Shown here one piece after another: positions 1 to 6,226 of a stretch of 9,289 nt of DNA. Location: NCBI GenBank assembly GCA_023248615.1, contig JAHFEI010000062.1:1-9289 (forward strand), given 5' to 3'. The position numbers and the translations under genes were made by a program. Each line of letters opens with the position of its first letter. Within the stretch, counting starts at the first letter, position 1. The notes beneath the pieces are model-generated. The model was not told where the DNA came from. It worked only from the letters and a program-made list of their open reading frames with translations, and did no database searches. This stretch comes from Nitrospinales bacterium. Lineage in GTDB: Bacteria > Nitrospinota_A > UBA7883 > JACRGQ01.

Positions 1-251
1 TTTATTTCCGATATCACGGATGCGCCGGAAAGTTTTACATTGTACCTGCCGTAACCGGTGGATACCAGATGGTCGAAATCCAGCGGGCGACCACGGAAAA
101 AATTGAGCCTGCCGATATCCAGCCCGTTGCCGGTGCGGCATGCGGTGTAGAAGGCTATGGTATCCACCGTCTCCATAAAAAGCGTTTCATCGCCGCCGAA
201 AGCGACCAGCTTTACGTAGCGGCTTCCTACATCCACTCCCAGCGTTTTCAC
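1..251 (-). CDS. 2-hydroxyacyl-CoA dehydratase activase, HgdC/BadF-like ATPase (N-terminal part only)
   Basis: Partial gene: the first 83 codons are present and the rest lies beyond the left edge. The GTG start overlaps the stop of the upstream dehydratase gene by four bases (GTGA, 251-248), a translational-coupling arrangement. The N-terminus reads VKTLGVDVGSRYVKLV, the phosphate-1 ATP-binding strand of the ASKHA (actin/Hsp70-fold) ATPases. It is followed at residues 67-83 by VSTGYGRYN...SVISEI, which matches the (A/S)TGYGR...ISEI signature of HgdC/BadF/YjiL-type activases. In this family a homodimer bridged by one [4Fe-4S] cluster uses ATP hydrolysis to push a low-potential electron into the partner dehydratase. 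The cluster-binding cysteines should lie in the missing part. The adjoining HgdB-like gene strongly supports the call; the physiological substrate is unknown. Confidence 0.88.
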   Translation of the reverse strand, partial: MKTLGVDVGSRYVKLVAFGGDETLFMETVDTIAFYTACRTGNGLDIGRLNFFRGRPLDFDHLVSTGYGRYNVKLSGASVISEI

Positions 252-1255
252 GATACCGCCTTCGCCGCCGCGCGTTTGGCAGATAGCATCTCGCAAAAGC
301 TCTCCAGCCGTAGCCGCGTACGCGCATCCAAGGGGCCTGGCGCGTCCCCCTCTACCGCCAGCATCGGCAGGTGCGAAAGGTGCTTGCGAAAAACCATGTC
401 TTCCATCTGATGGTGGCAGAACGATTGCACATAGTGGATGATGCCGTGCAGTCCGCGTTTTTGCGCCTCGGCCTTGATGTCGGCAATGCGGCTGAAAATA
501 TCGTATGGGTAGGTGTACTGGCGGTAGCGCTCCACCAAATCATCGGTGTCGAACGGGAAAGTGAACTGGCGCTGTACTTCGTTGAACACCACTCGCGCAC
601 CGCGAGTCTCCAAAAACTGGTACAGGTCGGTGACTATCGGCGGCACCCCGATAAAGCCGAGCCGGATTTCCTGCGGGAATTCCGCACGGCCCTGAGCTTC
701 CTCCAGAAATGCGTCCACCTGCCTGCCGAACCGCGCCATGTCGCCATCCATATCGGATGCGCTGACGAGGTACAGGTGGTTCTCGAAGCCGCTTACTTTG
801 TTGTCGCGCCATGTCATCAGGTCTATGCGGTGCAACTTCCTGCGGATTTCATCCATCTCCAGCATGGTGTTTACGGCATCGGCGAACGTTATGCCAAGAA
901 GCGAGGCCAGCTTTTCCATTTGCAACTTCAGTAGTGCGTAATCGCGGTCGTACGGGTAGGCGAACGGTATGGCGTTTATCCCCTCTTCGCCCAGTATTTC
1001 CATCAGCGTGCGTGTGTGGCTACAATCGCCCTCGCTGACTGCTATGACAGATTCCAGGCGGCTTGATATCGCCGCGCCGTACATCCCTTTAATCCAGCCG
1101 CACACCGCGCGGGGCAAGCCGTCTGCTTCCGCCCGCTCCACCATCCGGCCTGGCGCGGCATCGGTGATGAAGATGTTGTTCAGGTCTACCGGAGCCGCTC
1201 CCGCCGCGAAGATAAACTCGGCGGGAACGGTAGTGGTTATCCCTATGCGCCTCAT
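248..1255 (-). CDS. HgdB-like 2-hydroxyacyl-CoA dehydratase / double-cubane-type Fe-S protein
   Basis: A 335-residue protein of the HgdB/BcrC/FldC family. Members bind Fe-S clusters through conserved cysteines and receive an electron from the activase to drive difficult reductions or radical dehydrations of acyl-CoAs. Candidate cluster ligands sit in three family-type contexts: AVCGWIKG (Cys52), SEGDCSHT (Cys78) and HYVQSFCHHQ (Cys280). The C-terminal VEGDAPGPLDARTRLRLESF (302-320) is also typical. Only one dehydratase subunit is present, followed directly by the activase. Classical enzymes use an A/B pair, so this may be a homodimeric relative such as the double-cubane cluster proteins (YjiM/YjiL type), whose substrate is often unknown. 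The ATG start lies 9 bases after the degP stop. An AGGAG lies at 1275-1271, inside the end of degP and about 15 bases from the start, which is rather far. The family is clear; the substrate is not. Confidence 0.85.
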   Translation of the reverse strand: MRRIGITTTVPAEFIFAAGAAPVDLNNIFITDAAPGRMVERAEADGLPRAVCGWIKGMYGAAISSRLESVIAVSEGDCSHTRTLMEILGEEGINAIPFAYPYDRDYALLKLQMEKLASLLGITFADAVNTMLEMDEIRRKLHRIDLMTWRDNKVSGFENHLYLVSASDMDGDMARFGRQVDAFLEEAQGRAEFPQEIRLGFIGVPPIVTDLYQFLETRGARVVFNEVQRQFTFPFDTDDLVERYRQYTYPYDIFSRIADIKAEAQKRGLHGIIHYVQSFCHHQMEDMVFRKHLSHLPMLAVEGDAPGPLDARTRLRLESFCEMLSAKRAAAKAVS

Positions 1256-1264
1256 CGCTGGCGT

Positions 1265-2788
1265 TTATGGCTCCTGGTCTGCCAGGCTGGGTTGCACTAC
1301 GATGAATGTGGAGGTCTTGCCGCTCCGCACCGTAAACAACACAGATTCGCCCGCCTTAACTTTGGACATCGCCTCGCCGAACTCCGCGACATTCGCCACG
1401 GGACTGCGGTTCAACTCTTCAATCACGTCGCCACGTTGCATACCGGCCTGAGCCGCCGCACCACGCGGGTCGATGTCGGATATGACAACGCCCTTCACCC
1501 CTTTCAAATCCAGGCTCTTTTCAATTTCCGGCGTTACATCGTGCACGACAATCCCCAACTCCTCGTACGTCTCCTCGCCACGCGGCTGCTGGGCTTTTTT
1601 CTCGCCCGCCTTCAGGTCGCCGAGCGTAATCTTGTATGTCTTGCGGTCGCCGTTACGCGCTACCACCACCTCTACGGTGGAACCAAGCTTGTTTTTCGCC
1701 ACCATGCGGGGCAACGCCTGCGAGCTTTTTACTCCCTTGTTGTCGAATTTAACTATCACATCACCGCGTTTCAGCCCTGCTCTGTCCGCCGGGCTATCCG
1801 GCGTTACATCGCCCACCAGCGCCCCTTCCGAGGTGCTAAGCTTTAGCGCCTTGGAAAGTTCCGGCGTGATAACGTTTTGCAAGCTCACGCCCATCCAGCC
1901 GCGGCTGACCCCCTTTGTAGATTTCAGGTCGGCAATGATGTCCTTCACCATATTGATGGGAACGGCAAAGCCTATGCCTATGTTGCCACCCTGGTTGCCG
2001 GGAAGGATGGCCCCGTTTATGCCAATGACCTTACCCTCTATATTGATAAGCGGTCCGCCGGAATTGCCGGGGTTGATGGAGGCATCGGTCTGGATATAGT
2101 TATCGTACCTGCCTGCGCCGATGTCGCGGCCCAGCGCACTCACCACGCCTACGGTAACGGTCTGCGAAAGGCCAAACGGATTGCCGATGGCTATAACCCA
2201 CTCGCCGACTTCGCAGGCGTCGGAGTCTCCCAGTTCCACGGCTGGCAGGTTGTTGGTATCCGGCTTCACCTTTATCAGCGCGATATCAGTTTCCGGATCG
2301 GTGCCTATTATCTGCGCCTCGTATTCCTTGCCGCTATCCAGCCTTACGCGGATTTCATCCGCCCTCTCCACCACATGGTTGTTGGTGAGTATGTAGCCTT
2401 CTTTATCTATGATGAAACCGGAGCCGAGCGACTTCCGGGGCGTCTGCTGTGGCATCTGCTGGCCGAAAAACTTTTCCAGAAAATCGTGGTACGGGTCTAC
2501 CTGCTCGTTGGGGTCGGCCTTGAACTGGTGGTGTTTTTGCGATTGCTTGGTATTCTGCGTGGTATAGATATTCACTATGGCCGGCTTTTCCCTTTTTACG
2601 ATATCCACAAACGGGTTTTTTGCCGACTTGGATGCCGCAGAAGCTGATGGAGCGGGAGGGGTAGCGTTCTTGCTGGCAGCTACCGCAAGCCGCGCCGACC
2701 TGCTGTCTCCAGCTAGGAAACCGATAATTGCCGCAACGGCTACCGCCGCAAAAATCTTTCGCCCATCATAGCCAGACCAACGGTTCAT
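1265..2788 (-). CDS. degP: Periplasmic serine protease/chaperone of the DegP/HtrA family
   Basis: A 507-residue HtrA-type protease that degrades or refolds damaged envelope proteins. A basic N-terminus and hydrophobic stretch (about residues 11-26) form a signal peptide or anchor, followed by an Ala/Ser/Pro-rich linker. The trypsin-like domain carries the full triad: His138 in TNNHVV, Asp168 in ETDIALIKV and Ser243 in GNSGGPL. Two PDZ domains follow (about 295-390 and 410-505), each with the usual AGLKRGDVI or AGMQRGDVI motif. Length and domain order fit a classical DegP/DegQ rather than a one-PDZ DegS. I chose the ATG at 2788 over the TTG one codon upstream because GGAGGAG (2803-2797) is 8 bases from the ATG and only 5 from the TTG. 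The dehydratase gene follows after 9 bases. A possible promoter and a leader hairpin lie upstream. Choosing between degP and degQ/mucD names is not possible from this sequence alone. Confidence 0.95.
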   Translation of the reverse strand: MNRWSGYDGRKIFAAVAVAAIIGFLAGDSRSARLAVAASKNATPPAPSASAASKSAKNPFVDIVKREKPAIVNIYTTQNTKQSQKHHQFKADPNEQVDPYHDFLEKFFGQQMPQQTPRKSLGSGFIIDKEGYILTNNHVVERADEIRVRLDSGKEYEAQIIGTDPETDIALIKVKPDTNNLPAVELGDSDACEVGEWVIAIGNPFGLSQTVTVGVVSALGRDIGAGRYDNYIQTDASINPGNSGGPLINIEGKVIGINGAILPGNQGGNIGIGFAVPINMVKDIIADLKSTKGVSRGWMGVSLQNVITPELSKALKLSTSEGALVGDVTPDSPADRAGLKRGDVIVKFDNKGVKSSQALPRMVAKNKLGSTVEVVVARNGDRKTYKITLGDLKAGEKKAQQPRGEETYEELGIVVHDVTPEIEKSLDLKGVKGVVISDIDPRGAAAQAGMQRGDVIEELNRSPVANVAEFGEAMSKVKAGESVLFTVRSGKTSTFIVVQPSLADQEP

Positions 2789-2829
2789 CAAGGGGACTCC
2801 TCCAAATTGTCAACAAATACAGCGACACA

Positions 2830-2857
2830 CAAGGGAGCATGGTACCACACTCCCTTG
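2830..2857 (-). promoter_or_regulatory. RNA hairpin in the degP 5' leader
   Basis: A 28-base dyad with arms CAAGGGAG and CTCCCTTG around a central TGGTACCA, all sharing one centre at 2843.5. In plus-strand DNA the arms are separated from the core by CA opposite CA mismatches. In RNA from the minus strand (the degP mRNA) the same positions become U-G and G-U wobbles, so the hairpin is continuous: 12 pairs closed by a GUAC tetraloop. No U tract follows, so it is not a standard intrinsic terminator. It ends 26 bases before the degP Shine-Dalgarno sequence and would not itself hide it. A role in mRNA stability, processing or regulator binding is inferred. Confidence 0.5.
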
Positions 2858-2867
2858 GCTTTCGTCA

Positions 2868-2896
2868 GCTATAAGCGCCTTGCGGGCATCGGACAA
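2868..2896 (-). promoter_or_regulatory. Possible sigma70-type promoter for degP
   Basis: Read on the minus strand there is TTGTCC (2896-2891), a 17-base spacer and TATAGC (2873-2868), each matching four of six consensus positions. It lies in the 153-base gap between the SUMF1-fold gene and degP. It would start transcription near 2861, just before the leader hairpin. The match is moderate, so degP could equally be read from further upstream. Confidence 0.3.
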
Positions 2897-2941
2897 TCCA
2901 TTGTCGCCATCTCCGGTCAGCTTGCCAATATTTGGACTAAA

Positions 2942-3595
2942 TTACTTTGCGCAACGGAATCCCACGTACTCGTGCATATCGTCCGGGATGCTCTTGAGAA
3001 TAGAGACAACCGAGGCGTTTTCTTCGTCGTCAAAATAGGAGCCGCCAAGAGCCAGCCTGTATTTTTTGTCTGCGCCTTCCCATTCGTTAACCCATTCCCA
3101 AACGTTGCCAGCCATATCCATAGCGCCATACGGGCTTTTACCATTTTCGTAGCTTCCCACGGGGGTGGAGCCGCCCTTTTCCGACTCGACCGTATTTGCT
3201 TTTGCCTGGTCGAATTTATTGCCCCAGGGATAAAGCCTGCCGTCAGTGCCTCTGGCCGCCTTTTCCCACTCATTGCGGGTGGGAAGCCTTTTGCCTACAG
3301 ATTTGCAATAGGCTTCGGCCTCAAAGTACGATATTTCCCCGACTGGGTTCTTTTCTTTGCCTGCGGGGATGTTGAATCCCTTTTTAAAGGTGTGGTACTG
3401 GGCATTGGTGACCTCAAATTTGTCGATGCTAAACTTCCCGACATTCACGGTTGCGGCTTTTTTACCTACACCGGACTGAAAGTCCCCTTCAGGCACGTCA
3501 ACCATGCCATCGGAGCCTGCTACGGCATACGATTTTGGAGCAATACAAATAGAAATTATGGATGCTGAAATGACTAATAATCTTTTTAAGTACAA
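2942..3595 (-). CDS. Exported SUMF1/formylglycine-generating-enzyme-fold protein, probably not an active FGE
   Basis: A 217-residue protein. The N-terminus MYLKRLLVISASIISICIA with KSYA before VAGSD is a good Sec signal peptide (cleavage near residue 24). The rest is a compact SUMF1/FGE-sulfatase domain: FEVTNAQY (60-67), YCKSVGKRLPTRNEWEKAARG (96-116), YPWGN (122-126), MDMAGNVWEW (159-168, the calcium-site segment in this fold), GGSY (184-187) and GFRC (212-215). Active formylglycine-generating enzymes carry a pair of copper-binding cysteines in the C-terminal third. Here that stretch has only Cys215, so sulfatase activation is unlikely and a binding or structural role is more probable. The TTG start is supported by AAAGGAG (3609-3603) seven bases upstream. 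The next methionine (residue 31) would delete the signal peptide. No sulfatase gene is nearby. Downstream degP also acts in the periplasm. Confident in the fold, not the function. Confidence 0.85.
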   Translation of the reverse strand: MYLKRLLVISASIISICIAPKSYAVAGSDGMVDVPEGDFQSGVGKKAATVNVGKFSIDKFEVTNAQYHTFKKGFNIPAGKEKNPVGEISYFEAEAYCKSVGKRLPTRNEWEKAARGTDGRLYPWGNKFDQAKANTVESEKGGSTPVGSYENGKSPYGAMDMAGNVWEWVNEWEGADKKYRLALGGSYFDDEENASVVSILKSIPDDMHEYVGFRCAK

Positions 3596-3617
3596 AGCCC
3601 TTCTCCTTTAAAAAAAG

Positions 3618-3689
3618 TTACTTAGAAAGTAAAACATTGAAACCTAGATAAAGCTCTCCGGTAAGGACGTTTCTCTTTCCTGCGCTCAT
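3618..3689 (-). CDS. Possible 23-residue ORF after the methyltransferase gene
   Basis: An ATG overlaps the methyltransferase stop by one base (TAATG at 3691-3687) and opens a 23-codon frame ending in TAA at 3620-3618. The SUMF1-fold gene's Shine-Dalgarno sequence follows at 3609-3603. The product begins MSAGKRNVLTGELYLG and is partly hydrophobic at its C-terminal end. There is no good Shine-Dalgarno sequence, so translation would rely on coupling to the methyltransferase. It could be a real small protein, a decayed remnant of a longer gene, or chance in a 93-base gap. I recognise no family. Confidence 0.22.
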   Translation of the reverse strand: MSAGKRNVLTGELYLGFNVLLSK

Positions 3690-4327
3690 TATTTTTTCAC
3701 CCAAAGTTCCAGCGTTCCGCACTCATGCAATTCGCTGATGAGGCATTCGTAGCAGGAGGGCATATCACCACCGAAACCATGATACGTCACCACCCGAGTG
3801 CCGGGCAGGGCATCACGCAGATTGTCTTTTACTATATCCAGATACCGCATAAAAAGGAGTCCACTATACGATATGGACTTGTCTATCCGCCTATTCTCAT
3901 TGATCTGTTCGTAAAATGGGTTAAAAAGGTAAAATCCTGTAAATTGATGCCAGTCGATCTTGGCCATGTTACCCGCAACAAAGGAAGCCCGTTGCACGTT
4001 CCATTGTTTTACGGCAGACTGCGCCGCCTCTACAAGATAAGGCCTCTGCTCTATTCCAACGAATTCCCCATCTGTGGTAAGCGCGCCCACTATGCAAAAC
4101 TTCCCCGCGCCGGAGCCTACATCCAGTATCCGCGCCCCCGAATCTGCAACCAGCCACTCTGCCGCACGTTTTGCCACGGCAACAGGCGTCCAATGGGGAT
4201 TGGAGCATTCTTGTACATGAGCCGGATATACTTGGTCGAAACGAAAATCGGAGACATTCTTGCCGTTTCGCAATGCTACGCCTATATTCTCGAAATAGAT
4301 AAGACGCTTAATTAGGGAGATACTCAT
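3689..4327 (-). CDS. Class I SAM-dependent methyltransferase of unknown substrate
   Basis: A 212-residue cytoplasmic protein with a Rossmann-type methyltransferase core. Motif I ILDVGSGAGK (67-76) binds SAM. VGIEQR (90-95) supplies the acidic residue for the ribose. YLFNPFYE (133-140) sits at the motif IV position, where N-methyltransferases carry (D/N)PP(Y/F)-like motifs, but the second proline is absent. The TPVAVAKRAAEWL segment and C-terminal VVTYHGFGGDMP (179-190) look like conserved features of a family of uncharacterised methyltransferases, recalled from memory rather than searched. The ATG has no convincing Shine-Dalgarno sequence. Its four-base ATGA overlap (4327-4324) with a short leader ORF that has an excellent ribosome site suggests coupled translation. 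The first 28 residues precede the apparent family core, so a later start is possible. The substrate cannot be inferred. Confidence 0.8.
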   Translation of the reverse strand: MSISLIKRLIYFENIGVALRNGKNVSDFRFDQVYPAHVQECSNPHWTPVAVAKRAAEWLVADSGARILDVGSGAGKFCIVGALTTDGEFVGIEQRPYLVEAAQSAVKQWNVQRASFVAGNMAKIDWHQFTGFYLFNPFYEQINENRRIDKSISYSGLLFMRYLDIVKDNLRDALPGTRVVTYHGFGGDMPSCYECLISELHECGTLELWVKK

Positions 4328-4401
4328 AGCTTTGTTTCAAACCCGGATTGTTTCTTCGCTTGGGAAAGCATTATTCCCACCTCAAAATCTGTAATTTCCA
4401 A
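4324..4401 (-). CDS. 25-codon leader ORF coupled to the methyltransferase gene
   Basis: The minus strand carries AAAAGGAGG (4415-4407), one of the strongest Shine-Dalgarno sequences in the window. Five bases later a TTG codon (4401-4399) opens a 25-codon frame. It starts MEITDFEVGIML and ends at a TGA that overlaps the methyltransferase ATG (ATGA, 4327-4324). The peptide is mostly hydrophilic, with a basic KKQ stretch, and has no signal or membrane segment. I do not recognise it. Because the methyltransferase lacks its own ribosome site, the simplest role is to deliver ribosomes to the next gene, possibly with regulation. The ORF is short and its start is TTG, so protein status is uncertain, but the ribosome site and overlap are plain in the sequence. 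Confidence 0.45.
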   Translation of the reverse strand: MEITDFEVGIMLSQAKKQSGFETKL

Positions 4402-4421
4402 AACGACCTCCTTTTAAAAAT

Positions 4422-4489
4422 ATTGGCGGGCCCGAAGACTGAGAGAAACCCTCGGGGAAGGGAAAGCATGTCTATCGGTTCCCGCCAAT
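4422..4489 (-). terminator. Structured element between sulP and the methyltransferase: terminator or attenuator-like leader
   Basis: A perfect 9-base inverted repeat, ATTGGCGGG (4422-4430) and CCCGCCAAT (4481-4489), encloses about 50 bases. In minus-strand RNA the closing arm is followed by AUUUUU, as in an intrinsic terminator for sulP, whose stop is 30 bases earlier. Inside, CCCGA/UCGGG (4456-4452 with 4435-4431) can form a second helix stacked directly on the first. GGGAA of the opening side can instead pair with UUCCC further in, so two exclusive folds are possible. A TATAAA (4495-4490) just upstream could serve as a -10 box. The element ends only 6 bases before the leader ORF's ribosome site. 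It does not match a riboswitch class I can recognise. Confidence 0.5.
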
Positions 4490-4519
4490 TTATAAAAAAT
4501 ATATTTAATGCCACCATAG

Positions 4520-6145
4520 TTACCGGGAAATAAGTTCTTTTATGGAAACCACCACATCGCCCTTGCCAAGTTTGTCCATAATTCCGGCTCGCTCAAGTTT
4601 CTTATGGACATTGGGACGCAATTCCGCAAAAACAAGCCTGGTATCATTCCTATGGCAATCATCAATTATTTCGCTAAGCGTTGATAACCCCGTAGCGTCA
4701 ATAAAAGGAACTCGGCCCATCCTAAGCACCAAAGTTTCCGCATGGTCTTGGATATGCTCCAATGTTGATTCTATAAGTCCCGCAGCGCCAAAGAAGAAGG
4801 GGCCATCTATGGAATAAACAACCATTTGGGGCGGGAAATTCAGGTCGCCCACGCCCGTTTGCTCTTCGACGAGTACCTTGGAAGATTCTTCATCGATGCT
4901 TACAGCTTCCGCCATTCGTTTCATGAAGAGTAGCGTGGCAATAATAACTCCAATATTAACGGCAATCACCAGATCGCTGAAGATGGTCAGGAAAAAGGTT
5001 ATAAGAAGAACTGCAACGTCCGCCCTGGGGGTAGTCCGCACAAGATAGACAAAGCGGTGAACCTCGCTCATGTTAAATGCAACGACAAACAGAATTGCCG
5101 ATAATGCGCAAAGGGGGATGCTTGAGGCAAGGGGTGCAAGAAGAAGGATGATAACCACCAAAGTCAAAGCATGGATTATTCCGGCAGTGGGACCAGTTGC
5201 CCCGTTCCGGATATTCGTGGCGGTTCGGGCGATGGCTCCGGTCGACGCAAAACCGCCAAACAGTGGGGAAAAGATATTGGCTATGCCCTGCCCGATTAGT
5301 TCCTGGTTGGAATTATGTTTGGTTCCGGCCATACCGTCCGCAACAACGGCGGAAAGCAGTGACTCGATTGCGCCAAGTAATGCGATGGTAAATGCGGGTC
5401 CGATAAGGCTGATTATGACCGAGACAGAAATTGAAGGAGCCTGAAAGTGCGGCAGGCTCTGCGGAATTCCCCCGAATGCGCTCCCAATCGTGGCAATCCC
5501 CTCAAAGTTAAAGTAGCTCTGCAAGGAAGTGGCAACAACCAAAGCTATTAACGGCGCCGGAACGCGCTTAAAGACACGGGGTGAGGCGACAAGGATTATT
5601 AGGGTCAAAACAGCCAAGGCGGCGGTTCCCCAGTGAAAAGTAGGAAGTGCCTCGGTTAACAACCATAGCTTTTCATGGAAATGCTCCCCCGCAGAATGGA
5701 GCGAAAGGCCTAGAAAGTCTTTCCACTGTCCTACGAAAATAATTACGGCAATGCCACTTGTAAACCCTACGATAACCGGGTCTGGGATGTATTTAATGAC
5801 TCCGCCCAATCGCGCAAAACCCATCACCAGAAGGATAATTCCAGCCATAAGCGTGGCAAGTTGCAAGCCTGCAACCCCATATTTTGCGGTAACCCCCGAA
5901 AGGATTACGATAAATGCCCCGGTAGGACCCCCAATTTGGTGACGGCTTCCTCCTAGGAGCGAAGTAAGCCCACCTGCAATTATTGCGGTGTACAGTCCTT
6001 GCTCCGGCTTTACCCCAGATGCGATTGCAAATGCCATTGCCAAAGGGAGCGCAACGACTCCAACAACAACTCCGGCAAGTAGATTTTTTGTGAAGTGTCC
6101 TTTTGCCAGAAGCCCCAGTTTTTTGGCTTCCCATATTGCAATCAT
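4520..6145 (-). CDS. SulP-family inorganic anion/carboxylate transporter with STAS domain
   Basis: A 541-residue inner-membrane transporter of the SulP/SLC26 family. Family members carry sulfate, bicarbonate or C4-dicarboxylates as uniporters, symporters or exchangers. The N-terminal ALPLAMAFAIASGVKPEQGLYTAI (32-55) and GGPTGAF (72-78) are characteristic SulP motifs. They are followed by many hydrophobic membrane spans to about residue 410. A cytoplasmic STAS domain runs from about 438 to the end, with FFFGAAGLIES (450-460) and the diagnostic VPFIDATGLSTL (479-490). Length is normal for the family. Sequence alone does not separate sulfate permeases from BicA-type bicarbonate or DauA-type dicarboxylate carriers. 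The ATG lacks a clear Shine-Dalgarno sequence, so the 5' UTR may be very short. The gene diverges from the ribbon-helix-helix gene across 81 bases. Sampled isoleucine codons are mostly ATT/ATC, unlike the ATA-rich suf genes. Confidence 0.93.
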   Translation of the reverse strand: MIAIWEAKKLGLLAKGHFTKNLLAGVVVGVVALPLAMAFAIASGVKPEQGLYTAIIAGGLTSLLGGSRHQIGGPTGAFIVILSGVTAKYGVAGLQLATLMAGIILLVMGFARLGGVIKYIPDPVIVGFTSGIAVIIFVGQWKDFLGLSLHSAGEHFHEKLWLLTEALPTFHWGTAALAVLTLIILVASPRVFKRVPAPLIALVVATSLQSYFNFEGIATIGSAFGGIPQSLPHFQAPSISVSVIISLIGPAFTIALLGAIESLLSAVVADGMAGTKHNSNQELIGQGIANIFSPLFGGFASTGAIARTATNIRNGATGPTAGIIHALTLVVIILLLAPLASSIPLCALSAILFVVAFNMSEVHRFVYLVRTTPRADVAVLLITFFLTIFSDLVIAVNIGVIIATLLFMKRMAEAVSIDEESSKVLVEEQTGVGDLNFPPQMVVYSIDGPFFFGAAGLIESTLEHIQDHAETLVLRMGRVPFIDATGLSTLSEIIDDCHRNDTRLVFAELRPNVHKKLERAGIMDKLGKGDVVVSIKELISR

Positions 6146-6173
6146 TTTGCTATGCTATACTAACTTAAAATGT

Positions 6174-6202
6174 TTGCAATGTGAATTTGATTACAATACA
6201 AT
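6174..6202 (+). promoter_or_regulatory. Sigma70-type promoter for the ribbon-helix-helix gene
   Basis: TTGCAA (6174-6179), an exact 17-base spacer and TACAAT (6197-6202), predicting a start near 6209 and a leader of about 18 bases before the ATG at 6227. The region is AT-rich and lies between divergent genes. The TTGCAA box is its own reverse complement, so it could also act as a -35 towards sulP, though no good -10 box sits at 17 bases on that side. Confidence 0.5.
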
Positions 6203-6206
6203 GTAA
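6191..6206. promoter_or_regulatory. Possible operator overlapping the -10 box
   Basis: TTACA and TGTAA form a dyad separated by six bases and cover the -10 hexamer. CAATGT also occurs as a direct repeat at 6177-6182 and 6199-6204, 22 bases apart, about two helical turns. Ribbon-helix-helix repressors commonly bind short repeated or palindromic half-sites in their own promoters, so the adjacent regulator is the natural candidate. This is inferred from position and symmetry only. Confidence 0.28.
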
Positions 6207-6226
6207 CTAGGCAGATTGGAGATTTG

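Noticed and set aside
69..1451. Plus-strand open frames opposite the activase, dehydratase and degP genes
   Set aside because: They are antisense to well-supported family proteins, have no recognisable domains or ribosome sites, and mirror the codon structure of the real strand.
2830..2857. CIRCE heat-shock operator or DNA repressor palindrome upstream of degP
   Set aside because: The arms do not match the CIRCE sequence, and the mismatch pattern fits RNA pairing on the minus strand better than a symmetric DNA site.
4439..4445. CTGAGAG resembling part of a TPP riboswitch, on the plus strand
   Set aside because: The rest of the TPP consensus (the ACCC...GAACCTGAT block) is absent, and there is no plus-strand gene downstream.
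4348..4533. 61-codon plus-strand frame in the sulP-methyltransferase gap
   Set aside because: It runs through the inverted repeat and the end of sulP, lacks a ribosome site and resembles nothing. The minus-strand signals explain the region better.
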